The translations under genes were made by a program, and so were the position numbers. This document shows positions 1-36,556 of a DNA stretch of 64,000 nt, one piece after another. This DNA is from Aptenodytes patagonicus (taxonomy: Eukaryota; Chordata; Aves; Sphenisciformes; Spheniscidae): NCBI RefSeq assembly GCF_965638725.1, contig NC_134970.1, positions 5,275,001-5,339,000 on the forward strand. The letters are read 5' to 3'. The notes beneath the pieces are model-generated. The model did no database searches and had not been told where the DNA came from. It was given only the letters and a program-made list of their open reading frames with translations. The number at the start of each line of letters is the position of its first letter. The stretch's first letter is position 1.

Positions 1-523
1 CACATGGTTTTAAAATAAACCTCAAAGACCAAGCTAGAATCAGAGACACTAAACCCAAATTTCTATTTGGAAGATTTTATTTACCTCTTTACATGAAAGA
101 TTTTGAAGGACCCATCTTGGAATTACTTATTCAGATGCAAGAGAACAACTCCTGAATTTTTTATACAGGTGTGCAAAAGCTTGGAAGATGTGAAACCAAA
201 AGTGAAGTACAATGTTTACATTATAGAGGCTGGCAGTGAAATTTCAATCCAGTTTTAGCCAATGAATTTTAGCTTGTACTGATCAGTGAGAGATGGGAGA
301 GAGATGAAATATTTATTACCTAACACGTTAGCCTGCTGAAATTTAGGAGAATTTAAAGTAATTGTTTTGGTTTGCTCCAGTCCATCCCTGAAAGCAATTA
401 ACTCTAGAGCATGATATAACCCCGAACTGTCCCAGAAAAATCTTCATATTATGCATAGAAAACTTTTATTTTATGCTTAGGAAATAAGTAGGCTGCTGCC
501 ATAACTATTTCAGGTTCACTTAC

Positions 524-3500
524 GTTAGGTATCATCTGGAAAAAGTGTCCTAGTTTCAGCGCAATCACCAGCATCATAGATGCTCCAATCGCTGCTGCTA
601 ACTGAACAGAAATACTTTATTAGAGAGGCCTGACAGAACCATTTCCTTACTTGCCCTCTCTAAACAAGTAGGTATGGCCCATGTAACACCACTCACTGGG
701 AAAAATAACCAGGGGACAATTAACGAAGGCCACAGGTATGCTGCAATGCACGGTACAAATTCTAGAATACTCAAGCTGCAACAGTTTTCTGTAGATATAA
801 ATTTTTCCTAAATGGACTATTCCTAGGCACAACAGAACAATGCAGGATTTTGGTTTGATAATTTCACCTGAGTAATAAGATGCTTCTCTTGCAAGTCAGA
901 CTTCGGAATAAACTCTTTATTAGACAAAATTATTTCTATGATACAGTGAAGCGTGTACAGACATTCAGTTAAGAGGTATGATAAAAACATTATTACATGT
1001 TATCATTACATATTACACCCTCTTTCCCCCTTAAAAAAAAAGATCACAAAGTCAAGTACTCAAAAGTTAGGAAGAAGTGGCAGAATTAAGGGTGCATGAA
1101 CAATTTTCCATTTGGCTTTTTGGGTATGTTCACTAAAATACAGTTTTAAACTGCATGAACGTATCCTATTCTCCCCACAGGATCCTGACTTCTTTCATGG
1201 CACATCATGTCCTGTAAAGCTCATATAAGTATAGTACATAATATAACATACACAGAGAGGGTATCTGAATTCATGTTGCATGGGTATGTAACTTTGTATC
1301 TCACAAATTGTTTAGATTAAATGTCAGCCTATACTCAGTATACGTTGATTTTAGATCAGAGTTTGGAAGCTTAACAAATCCAGCCCAGCTCACCTGTGTT
1401 CTTCCACCTGTCTTCTCTTGAATGGCAGTTCCAGAAATAGCACAGCTGACAACAAAGCTTTTGAAAAATGAGCTGCAAATATTGCACAGCCCCACAGCTA
1501 TTAGCTCCTGCAAAACAGAAACAGAAGGAAGCAGAGAAAACCCCAAACGAATTACTTACCTTCATAGAAGTAGCTTATCAGGAAGTCCTTTCCTTTTGCT
1601 CACACTTGCTGGTTGCTCAGCTGTGTTGCTAAGCTCAGGAAACCTTCTGGGAAGCAAGGACTCCCATGGTTAAATGAGCTCTCTTAAAAGGCATACAGTT
1701 TTCACAGCTGAGGATCTCATGGACCCAAAAATTCAGTTCCTTCTTTCAAAGAAATACACTTAGAACCCCAAAGCACTGACTTTGAAGCTAACGTGGCAAA
1801 TCTCAGTATGCAGCATAGTACACCTGGACAAAAGCTGAGTGGAAAAGACATTCCCTTTATATTTATCCCCAGAGGCTTTGAGAAGTCAGGGCAGCTTCCT
1901 TACTGGCTTAGTTCCATTCTAGTAAAGATCCAAAGCCATCACAAGCAGCTAAACGTGGAGTAGTGCAAAACACGTAACGCTTACTAACTAGCACACTGGA
2001 AACTAACACAGTTTTAGCTTAAAAGCCTCTCAGAGCAATCACTCTGGGCAGAGAATCCATACACTGGGACAGGAGCCATATGTAGAGAAGAACTACAGCT
2101 GCTCTGGCTGTTTACAATTTCAGCCATTAATTTATCATGCTTTTATAGTCTCATGGATTCTTGACAGCAACGGTCCCCAGGGATCAGTTGCAGCACTGTG
2201 TGTGTGTGAGGTTCATCCCAATCACTGGGAATATACAAAGGCCTCCTGGTCAAAGGCGGCCATGTTTTGGCCCTCACATTATTGGCTTATGACATCCACT
2301 TTCCATAGGGAAGGGTAACAAGTTGCCACAAAGCCATCATTGGCATATTCACTCCGTCCTTGCATTTCTACCACTGTCAGGTAGTTAGTGGCTTTGCAAG
2401 TCGAGTTCAGCTTGCTTCTTGGCCTAGGAAGTATGTGTAGTTTTGTTCTCACCTGATTGCTGGCAATACTGTAGTTGTGAAGTGAAGCATACCTCTCCCC
2501 AACAAAAACAAGAAGGAAATAGCTTACAATAGCAAGGGAGAAGGCATGCAGTATGATCTTGCTCAGATTTGATAAATCTAGCGGTGTAGGAGGCAGAAAC
2601 CTACAGGATCAGAGAACAGATAAGTTTAGACTGGTTCTGAGCTCTGTTCACAGTAACTCCAAACCCAGGATCATCATCAGAGGCATCGAGCACCCCACAG
2701 GAGATGCTCTCAATCTGTAAGACTTCCACCTCACAAAAAATGCAAATTCTTTCCTCTGTGTGCTAATAAAACCTGAATCTAATACAGAAAACTGTAGTTT
2801 GAATTCTGCATATGCTCCGAAATGATGACGCAATTAAAACTCCTGAAGAGTTATTCCTATAGCTGTACTTCCCAGTAAAAGTCAGCCCCTGTCAGATTTC
2901 AAGAACGGGCTGAAACATCTCTTTCGTATCTCAAAAGTACAGCCTCATAAACAGCATAGATTACTAACCTCTGAGGAATCGTACTGACCACAGCTCTACT
3001 AGATTCAGCGTGAAGATGAATGCGATTAGAAATAATAGTGACTGTGATAATCTGGGAAAGAAAACAAGAAGCAATACTAGAGATTATATAGCATTTGCTC
3101 CTGAAACTGTACACAATCCATCTAAAGACAGTTAATCTTGTAGGAGTATTTAAAGGACTTAAGCACAGATTCAGTGTGTAAATGTAACAGCATCTCGAAG
3201 TAATATGTGAAATGTTTTTTGAAATAAAGTATATTATACTCTGTTAGTTCAATTATCACAATGGCATTTTGAAGATCACTTACCAAGAGAAGTTCCATAG
3301 GAAATGCAATAGGACTATGTTTATAAGTTATCACGATAGATGTGTTGAGTCGTTGTGCGACCATGCTAAGCAAAAATAGCAATATGCTGGTGGCATTAGC
3401 CTTTGGGAGGGCCAGGAAGAAATGAAATAGATTCTGAAAAAGAATCATCATAGAGAGGATCAGAGGCAGATACTACAACTATTTTTATATTCCAACCTAT

Positions 3501-3590
3501 TGACATAGGTTGCCCTGGCACTTGAACTCATCCTTTCTGCTACAGTGGTATCTTCCATTAGAAGAAGAGAGATGCTAAGAGCAAAATAGT

Positions 3591-3625
<35 letters not shown>

Positions 3626-6600
3626 ATCTTGTCTGTTGGTATCTGCAGAGAAAACACTGCCACAAATAGCTCAGATCTAGTACCGTCATTCTTCTCTCTT
3701 CTACACTACCTTTCTCTCAAGTTGTCTGATTGACATTATTAAAGTAAATTAGGATGAATTAGCTTTAACTTGTCCTTAGCTTGGAGTCTGCTGCTTCTTT
3801 GTCAGATATGATAGAGATACTGTGTGCCCAATAGCTTGCCCATGATGAGCTATTGAGGAAAAAAGTACCTTTTCCTCTAACCTTTGCTCTACTATAATTA
3901 TAGACATGCTGAAAATATATTATAGAGCTACATAAGTAATTAAAAATAGGCACACAGACTTTTCTTCTTGCATGTCACACAATAAGCTCCATACGCTGTT
4001 CCAAGACAACAGGAAGGCGAAGTAAACCACAGCCGAGACTTGCACAAATATCCCTTAGCAACTGACTTAGATTGAAATTGCCTTCAATTTCTGAGGCTGT
4101 TCTTTTCTCTCCTCTCCAAGAAACATGCATTTCTTTGGCTAAGAATGAGTTTACTCACATAGAAAATGTCCAGGGGGCCCTTATAGAAGTCAAGCATGAC
4201 GTCAAAAATAAAGGTAAACTGTGATACAATGACATGCAATGCTGCTGCAGTGAGGTAAGCATCAATGAGAGTCTTCGGCACGTATGTTGTTACAAACCCC
4301 AGGCAAAAGCAGCCTAGCAGCAACTGTATGGAACAAACAAGAAGCGAGATGTGATATAATTATCAGTGTCTAAACCCGCCCTTCTTGTTTTCGTATTTGA
4401 AGAGCACGACTCTTCACTGCCGTACATGATGGATAGTTATTTGAACACGCTATTTTCATTATGCACAATTAAGTAAGACAATGCCAAACCAAAATAGGAG
4501 CAGTTTGAATCAAGTGTGTGCAGTTATGTAGGACTACCTAAGGGTCCACATATTGCAGAACTGGTCAACATAAAAGATAACAATTTACTTCACACACCAA
4601 TATATTAATCATGGACACATGAATCTTAACCTATCATATCTTTTTCAGACAGCGTGAGAGGAAGAGGCAGACCTTCATGTCCCACTTTGCACAACATATG
4701 TGTTCAAATGTGCTGAGCTTAGTATTTGTGGTAACAATATGCAAGCAGTTCCAATCCTTACATTTGTATGAAGAATGCACATAAGGATACATCATTAAGG
4801 ATATAAACCAGATTCATCTTCTACCTGAATGATGCCAGTCAAAAGTGTTATTGATGCGGTAAGTGTCAAGGCCTCCATGTAATCCTTCATAAATGTAGGG
4901 TCTGAGAAATTGTCCAGTGAACCATTAGAGGACAATGTTTGGTTGAAATTAAGACTCTTCAGGATGTTTGTCACCACCACATTTAGGATGCTGAATGAGC
5001 CTGGAGCCAACAGAACAGAGAACAGAAAATGGAACTGCATGACATGTTGCAACAAAGACATCTTAAAACCACACATGCATCTCTTCCCTCCACCATCAGT
5101 CTGTGCAGTACGAGACAGTCTATCTTCATTCATATACATAATCCACATATATAATTAATTTTTACTGTTTCTGAGTAAGTATCTAAAGTTTCCAAAGTCC
5201 TGCCTGAAAATCTCAGATTCCTACCATTTTATGAGTGACGTCTTCAGTTGGTCAGATGCACAACAAAAAGATTTTAATGTAAAGCACAAAAAATGGATGC
5301 ATTACAACGACCTGCCAGAAAGGCTGAAAAACATAGTCAGTCAGAGAAAGAACTGCCAAGTTACTTAGGAGCCCAGAGCTCCACATACCCACTCATTATG
5401 ATAATGTGAAGGGCCTTCTCACATGTAAACAGCATTTTAATAATCTAGCTTCCGAACAAATTAAGAATGTAAACCCATCAACAGTTCAGTCATGGCAAGA
5501 AACTGCATGTGGAAGACCATGGAGAAGACCAAGAACCAAATCATGATTCACAGTAACATCCTGGGGGTAAATGTGAAGCAGCTTGCGCTGATCCTTTGCT
5601 TTACATAGGAGACGCCTCCATGACACTCCAGCCGTCTCCTTTGCACTGGTGTCTGTGATAGCTCACGTCCTCGGGGGTACAAAGGACCTCGCAGCTGAAA
5701 CTTGACTGACTTGGTGAAATTCTCACCAGAGATCAGCTGCGGAAGTGGAACAACAATGAACTGAGAAGCTGGGGGTCTGGATTCGCACCTAAATAACATC
5801 TGCATATTAGATGAAATAGATTAGGACATCTCGCCAGTTTTTTGAGGCAGCATTGAACATAATCTCTAAGTCCTGCAGAAACATTTCACAGTACAAAATA
5901 AACCTCACCAACTGAGATATGATGCGAAGTCCCAAATATAACATATGTCATCGAGCAGCAGAACGCAGAAAGGAAGCCATTGATATTTGGCAGAGGTAAC
6001 CTGGTCAGCCAAATCCCTAAAAGTCCTGGAAAGCAAAAATCTGTTTCTAAAATCAAGCAAATTGGGAAGGCTATCTTTGGTTACTATTTTTAAGTAAAAT
6101 TTTGCTGATGAAAACCTGACAACCTTTATGAAAATCCCAGTTCAGGACCTGATAAAGCCAGGCCAGTTAGTGACAAAAGCCAATGCTGTTTTTACAACAC
6201 GGGCTCTTGCTAACTAGAAATTAGACAAAGAACCAGCACAACTCTTCAATTAGGCCACCGATTAGTGGGGTGGCTATGCATATGAGTATCTAACAGGCCT
6301 GATTTTGCAAGGTGGATTTTAAAGACCACGTTATTTTGTTTGCAATATAGGAAAATGCTGCTATTAGTTTATATTTTTAGTGTCCCGTCCTTGAAATTAC
6401 ACCATGTAACATCTGATTATAGAAAAGAAGTTCTCCTGCAAATATGCAAATAAATAGGTCCATGATTTAAGGAACTTCGAAGGTTAAAGTTCCCACATAA
6501 CCTGATGACATTAGAAAGAACAGAAACACACACAGGAGATAGATTATGAAAAACATGATATACAAAAGGAAGCTGAGTGTTTTTTTCTCTTTGCCTACCT

Positions 6601-9420
6601 TGAGGAATCTGAAACATCCCGACACTTAGGCCTGCATGTAGATCCCTCAAGAACCATTCTCTGAACCGATATGAAAACAGCCAGTTCAGGACAGGGAACA
6701 TCTTGAGTGTGATCTTTCTGAACCTTCCCCAGGAGAAGCTGTAAAGAATCAGATAAGCTAAGCTACATGCAATGGCTTTTACAACCTCCATCTCTGCAGC
6801 GCTTTTGCGTGGCCTCATGCTCTGCGGGCACGGAAGCCACACCGCTACGGTTAGCTCTCTGCAGGCACCACACACTGTGAACCCACACAGGCATTTAGCC
6901 TTCCGCAGATCCAGCTGGCACATAACATGAATCCTACATAGGCATCCCCATGCCTTTGCATTCCATTCAGATGAATCACAAATACCCTGTGTGCCATTCG
7001 TATGATAGCCTGTCGGTGCCGGAGCCCGGAGTGCTGAATGCATCAATTACGTGACCTCATTAACACCGCAGAAAAATAGGAGATGGTATTTTGATTCCTC
7101 CTATTCTGATCTAGAAGAAAAACATACAAACACTACATCTGGGGGAGAAAAATAGGCAAGCCCATCCTACCTCCCAAAAAACAGTCAAATGTTTCCTGTA
7201 TTACATTATTTAATAAGGGGATGCAAGCAGGACTTGACCTACACGATTTATTTTGTGTATATGTTTTTGAATCAGAATTACCAGTAGGTCAACTTTGACT
7301 AACCCCACAGCCCTGTGCTCCTTCTTCCCCTTTTTAATCCCCTGGCAATGTTGGTGATTTTCTACTTACAAACCAAATATAAGTGATGTAGTGTCTGCCC
7401 AAGGCTTCTGGCAGCCTTGAACAGTGGCTGTGGGGACTGACCCCAGTTAACATTATAGAGCTGAATCCCTTTCCATCATTTTATTGTCCAAGGTGACTAC
7501 ACGCTGGGCTGACAAGTGGATACAAAATGGAGAAACAGAGAAAACACATGAGATAGGGAAGTGGAAAAGAAACAGGGAAAAGAGTATGAGGAAGCAAGGC
7601 AGACACGGTTCTTAAACGACGAGTTGGGGGAGGGAATAAAGAGATTTTCTTATTAAGCATTAAGTGCAATGATAAAGTTTCCAATAATATTAGCTATGAC
7701 TTTAGAGCAAAATTCTCCCTTTGATCTCTGGGCAAGACTTACTTTATTGCACCAGGTGTTTCTGGGTGGACAGACTGTTAACTTCAGATCACATGTCATA
7801 ATCATACACAATTCAACCCTTTCCATCAAGTAATTTTGTTTCTCTGACTCCAGAACTTCATCCAATCTCCTTACTTTTTTTTTTTTTTAACATATAAAAA
7901 GACAGCACTGGAACAGAAGGCTATTGCACAATCTAAAGGATCTCACTATTACAGAAATTAATCTTGATGACAAATCTTCATGGTGAATGAAAACTAGAAA
8001 ACACAATAGCAACGCAAACTATGGCTCCATTTGCCTTCACTTATCACCAGGAAATTACTTTACAGCAACGTTAAGTTAGACCCATAGTTTTAGGCTGCAG
8101 TTCCACACATAGCTGAGCTGATGTAAGAGCTAGTTATACAGAAAGAGAGAGGTCTGGCTCCCCTACTTTCCTTTCCCTGTGTGGCCCTGACCCTTCTGGC
8201 AGCAGCAAGCTGTTAGATTAGCTCACCACACCTTGTGGAACCTCACCCATAGCTAGACTTGAGTCTCAAGTCCTGCCATGGTCTCAAAACAACAGTTTAA
8301 GTTTCAGTATACATTCAGTATACGTGCTGAAACAAAGCCCAGATAAATGATGAATCAGAGATTCTGTATTTACTTTCTTAGGAGGACTTTGTAGAGTAGA
8401 CACAGCCATAACCATTGACAGTCCACTCTGCATCCAAAAAGAGATTCAGAAAGAAAACTGAGAGTATTTATAGTCAAACAAAACTAAAAGGGAAGCTGAT
8501 GAACAGGCTTCCTATTTTTTATTATATTTGCCTTGCTGGAAGAACATCAGGAATTCTCCTATGCTGCCAACAAAGACTGCCTTCTGGTGAGCCTGCAGCC
8601 TGCAGGGTTCCTTTGGCAGGAGAGATGCTTCTACTGCCAGTATAATGCCCAAAAGAGAATTTTGGCAGATGGGAAAATGAGGCTGTGGAAGGAGTAATGC
8701 TTTATCAGTACCCTAGCCTCACCCATTCTCCTCAAAGAACGCAGGAACATAGCTCCAAAATAATGCCAAAGCAGTTCAGTCAATCTCAGTCGTACCATTA
8801 TGCAACTTTCCATGTCCCCAGCTAAGAGGGAACAGAAAAAGGCTCTTGAAATTTAAGAAATAAAAGTATCAAAAGGCACAAATCAGAAAAAAGCAAATGA
8901 AAGCTTGTGTCTGACAGCTGGGCTGAGGGAAGCACTGGAGGGAACTACAACTGTTGGCAGTTTCTCTTTACAGTGCATATATCCCTCACACTATCACAGT
9001 CCTGAAGTGAACAGACACTTTTGCAGATTGCAAATAGCAACTTTGGTAGTGCAGCACTAAGCTGATCTTGCACGCTTCAGGTGCGAGTTGCTGTAACCGG
9101 GTGTTCTGCTTTGGTTATCAATCAGCGCGGTTCAGCATTTTAATTACCAGCTGTGGAAAAGTTAGCACCTTTTTTACACTTGGGCTTGAAGAGTCTCCTT
9201 AGTTTCTTTACACCTGATAAATTCCTGGCACAGAACTCACCTGCACTGTAGCTGTCTGTTCTCTCGAGGGATCTGTAGTGCTCCCCCCAAGGTGGAGGAC
9301 AGTTTTCTTTCAAAGTATGCTTGGAAGTGCTCCTCAGTCTGCATTTCTCTTTGGACCCTGTACGCTGCTGGCTGCCTGTAAGTACCAACAGTATCGTTGT
9401 CTAGTGCCGTATTTTCCTTC
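524..9420 (-). CDS. SLC26A8: SLC26A8 (testis anion transporter 1), 5' part; gene runs off the left edge
   Basis: SLC26-family multi-pass anion transporter (known in mammals as TAT1, a sperm chloride/sulfate transporter that works with CFTR). Minus-strand exons in transcript order are 9241-9420 (5' limit uncertain), 6599-6738, 5909-6025, 4825-5000, 4159-4323, 3284-3433, 2969-3051, 2453-2600, 1394-1507 and 524-601. Each has AG/GT borders and the phases join without a break. Diagnostic peptides are LFSYRFREWFLRDLHAGLSV, ATYVP-like VTTYVPKTLIDAYL, LALPKANATSILLFL, PIAFPMELLL, YASLHNYSIASNQ and ELIAVGLCNICSSFF, all close to human SLC26A8 rather than to other SLC26 members as I remember them. Exons after 601, which should carry the rest of the membrane domain and the cytoplasmic STAS domain, lie outside the window. 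No stop or frameshift is seen in the ten exons, so the gene looks intact here. Confidence 0.88.
602..1393 (-). other. SLC26A8 intron
   Basis: Intron between exons 1394-1507 and 524-601, bounded by GTGAGC at the donor and TTCTGTTCAG at the acceptor on the minus strand. I see no further coding or RNA feature in it. The other SLC26A8 introns (1508-2452, 2601-2968, 3052-3283, 3434-4158, 4324-4824, 5001-5908, 6026-6598 and 6739-9240) are likewise unremarkable apart from the A tract at 3595-3622. Confidence 0.7.
3595..3622. repeat. poly(A) tract, 28 bp
   Basis: Uninterrupted run of A on the plus strand inside an SLC26A8 intron. No retroposed body or target-site duplication is obvious beside it, so it is listed as a simple repeat only. 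Confidence 0.9.
9241..9420 (-). CDS. SLC26A8: SLC26A8 N-terminal exon, start codon not resolved
   Basis: The 3' border is clear: the exon ends in CAG followed by GTGAGT, and joins exon 6599-6738 in phase 2. The encoded YRVQREMQTEEHFQAYFERK matches the human N-terminal YDVKREVYNEETFQQEHKRK in spacing, and QLQC matches VQCRC at the exon end. The 5' border at 9420 is my choice of acceptor (pyrimidine-rich stretch ending TGATCAG). The frame also stays open well upstream to a Met near 9566 and another near 9773. The only Met inside the exon lies within the conserved block, so the true initiator must be in the open upstream stretch or in a separate first exon that I did not find. Confidence 0.6.
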
Positions 9421-11696
9421 TGATCAGAGTCAGTCAAAAACAGAGGAACAGCAAATGCTGGAGACCACAATGAACGCTCTCTTTCTTGGCAGCGAGACTG
9501 GAAGAAAGAAACAGGGTCATTGTCTGAAGTATCTACTAAAACCAAGTATGATACATGATCAGTCCATCCCAACATAACTCCTGTGAAGCCGGTAGTTACA
9601 GCAGGGATAAGCAAGGCTCTGGAGACTGAATTCCATGAAAGACATGCTGCTCTTAGGATCAAACAAATCAATTGCCAAATCAGTTGTAGGAACACTGGCT
9701 CCTTCTGGAACTTGCCTTGTTCCTGTTCTGGAGGAAAAATTAGCCTGAATCCCCTCGGTTTTGTGATCCCCAAAGCAGGCCCGTGTTTAGGGAACTAAAT
9801 ACAATCCCCCTCCATAAACCTACCACAGCTGAGGAAACCATTTGAATTCTCCTTATTTCCAGTCCTGGAGGAAAAAGGATTAGTCTGAATCATACAGACA
9901 GCAGCTAAACCTGAGGCTGTACAAATGTCACAACTTGCTGTATAAAATCACCATCTGATACCATTCAGGTTTTTAAATCCCCAAAATGTCTGACTCCCTT
10001 TCCTTAGAAATTTAGTATCAGGAAGGAGATCTGAATTCAATCACTATCACTCAGAGTAGGTAAGATGCGAGTTCCCAAAGGGAATACTGAGTAAGTAAAG
10101 GTCCAGTGCAAGAGCAGATCTAAGACAAAGTTCTCATACCGACAGCTGAGGCAGAAAAAAAAAATTCAAATCCAGAGCTACCAAGTGAAAGTGCATTTAA
10201 AGAAGGGTGATGACATGTAGGAACATATTTTTTTTGCTATGGGCAGAACAAAGAAAGAAAAGAGGAAATGTAAAAAGGCTGTGAGTGAGCAGTTGAAAGT
10301 CTAGTCAGAATGCAATCTAAGTTTAAAGTATCAAAACCTGCAAAAAAAAAAAAATCATTTGGATTTAAGTTTTCTCCTCATATTTCATTTCCTGAACCAC
10401 GAGGATCAGTTTGTACAGGTCTAGTGCTTTGCATCACTGAGATATGCTACTTCTGATACAGCAACAGGGACTCCAGCACAGTATTTACTGGCTTGTGAGA
10501 CATATCTACCAACATGTACACATGCCCCAGTCATTCTAAACCACAGAAAGAGCTCGTAGGAGGCACGTCTCAAACACACTCCATTCCTAGGGCACAGTTT
10601 TTCCTTCTTTTTGCAGAGGAGATAAATCAAGGTCTTCCACAGATGAGTTTAAGAGCCATTTTGTCCATTAGCTTTTCATACCCAGTACAAGCTTTTGAAG
10701 ACTTAGCTGTTTGTGACGTCTTTGAGCACAATCACCTTTTCAAGGCAAGATAATACAACAAGAACTAAGAGGAAGCTAGAGTTTGCAAACTAAAGACATT
10801 AAAAACCCCAGCACGCCAAGTAGTAGTTACTTTTTAGATGCAAGCAGTGGTAACTTTCAGCCGTTCACTCCTGTTATTTGGACTTCAATGATGACTCACA
10901 GCAGCAGAGGACAGGGTCCCACTCTGTTACGCTGTGTAGAGAAGGGTTTTGATATGGGAAGCCAAATGTTTTAAAAGCAGGCTTCCATATTCCATTCAGA
11001 ATACGTCGGTCTTGCACAGTACTGCTAACAAGACTCATCTTCCTCAAGCTTGAGATCAAAAGCTAAGTGGCCTTAAACACAAATCCCTAACGCTATTCAT
11101 TTGCGATGACATTCTGTACTTACTACCTGGTGAAGACAACCCTGGGCTCCACTTCAAAACACGCTTAACCTGCAGCGCTTGATGACTTCATTGAGTCTTA
11201 GGCACATACTTGAAAGCAAGAACATACGTATCTTTGATACTGCAAGGCCTATTACAGTATTGAGAAATAGTTTATTCTCCAAACACACAGAAAGATCAGG
11301 ACACTGGGAAATCTGGGCAGAGAGCACTTAGCTTCCCCCACCACCGCTGGCTTGAAGCCCCTGGAAGGGAACAAAGTGTCCTTAGGAAGTTTACAAGAGC
11401 AATTAATACTGGCTTGTAAGGCTCCAGTCGCGCTAGAGCTGCGCTTAGCCCGATACACACCGTGGCAGGCCGTTACTCACCAGTGACCCTGACAGGTTAC
11501 CCTGGGCCTGCAGAAGCGCTGCCTTAGGTCAGATTTTTCATCTATTTTCCTTTCCTTTTTTTACTTAAAGCGCACCCTAAGGGGGACTGCGCCGGAAAGT
11601 CACGCAGCAGCATTACATGAAAAGGCGAAACAGGGGCAGTACTTCGTAGCATCGTAGAGTCACTCGGGTTAGAAGGGGCCCGTTTACACCGGAGAA
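9421..11696. other. spacer between SLC26A8 and the MAPK14 CpG island
   Basis: AT-rich to mixed sequence between divergent genes. It should contain the unlocated 5' end of SLC26A8 (5'UTR and possibly a first exon). The short ORFs here have no recognisable domains. Around 11637-11665 there is a stretch faintly like the avian CR1 3' region, too degraded to call. Confidence 0.5.
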
Positions 11697-11709
11697 GGTT
11701 TATATCGGG

Positions 11710-11746
11710 CCCCCCCCCCAACCCGTGAAATGACACCCCCCCCCCC
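11710..11746. repeat. paired poly(C) tracts
   Basis: Two runs of about ten or more C (from 11710 and from about 11735) separated by a short linker, at the upstream edge of the MAPK14 CpG island. The G-rich complement could form quadruplexes. Such tracts are also prone to sequencing length error. Confidence 0.85.
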
Positions 11747-11797
11747 AAAAGGCCCCGCCCCCGCGCCGGCCCCTCCGCCCCCTCCCCGCGGGGCCGC

Positions 11798-11807
11798 TCT
11801 CGCGAGA
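11798..11807. promoter_or_regulatory. TCTCGCGAGA palindromic promoter element, copy 1
   Basis: Perfect 10-bp palindrome TCTCGCGAGA. This element is known from a subset of vertebrate CpG-island promoters, where it acts in TATA-less transcription and has been linked to Kaiso (ZBTB33) binding. It lies 724 bp upstream of the MAPK14 ATG. Confidence 0.7.
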
Positions 11808-11858
11808 GGCCGCCGCGCTGGTTCCATATTGGGTCATCTCTGCCCTCGGCGCCGCAGC

Positions 11859-11868
11859 TCTCGCGAGA
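11859..11868. promoter_or_regulatory. TCTCGCGAGA palindromic promoter element, copy 2
   Basis: Second perfect copy, starting 61 bp after the start of the first. Between the two lies CCATATTGGG, one mismatch from an SRF CArG box. A TGACG half-site, as in CRE elements, follows immediately downstream near 11876. Confidence 0.7.
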
Positions 11869-12243
11869 GCGGTCGTGACGAGGGATTGGGCTCCGCCGTC
11901 GCGGCGGGGGCGGCGGGGGGCCGTTGCCCGGGCTCAGCCCGGGCTGTGCCGCTTGGGGCGGGGTGGAGGCAGCGGCTGTGGCGTCGCCTGCGCCGTCCTA
12001 CCTGTGACGGGAGTGTCTCCCCACACCGCCACCGCCGCCCCGCCCGTCAGCCCTCCGCCCCGCTCGCTGCCGGCTGGACGACCCCCGCCGCGCCTCGCTT
12101 CACCTCGCCTCACCTCACGGGGCTACCCCGCCCCTCGCGATCCGGGGGAGGGACGGAGGGAGCCGGGACAGGAGGGGGGGGAAGGCGGTGACAGGGCCCC
12201 CGGCGCCCCGCTGTCACCGCGCCCGCCCCCTGAGGTGAGGTGA

Positions 12244-36556
<24,313 letters not shown>

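Noticed and set aside
6417-7046. 209-codon minus-strand ORF
   Set aside because: Only 6599-6738 is a real SLC26A8 exon, with clear AG and GT borders. The upstream part is intron read-through.
11637-11690. possible degraded CR1 piece upstream of the CpG island
   Set aside because: Resemblance to the CR1 3' motif is too weak and too short to annotate.
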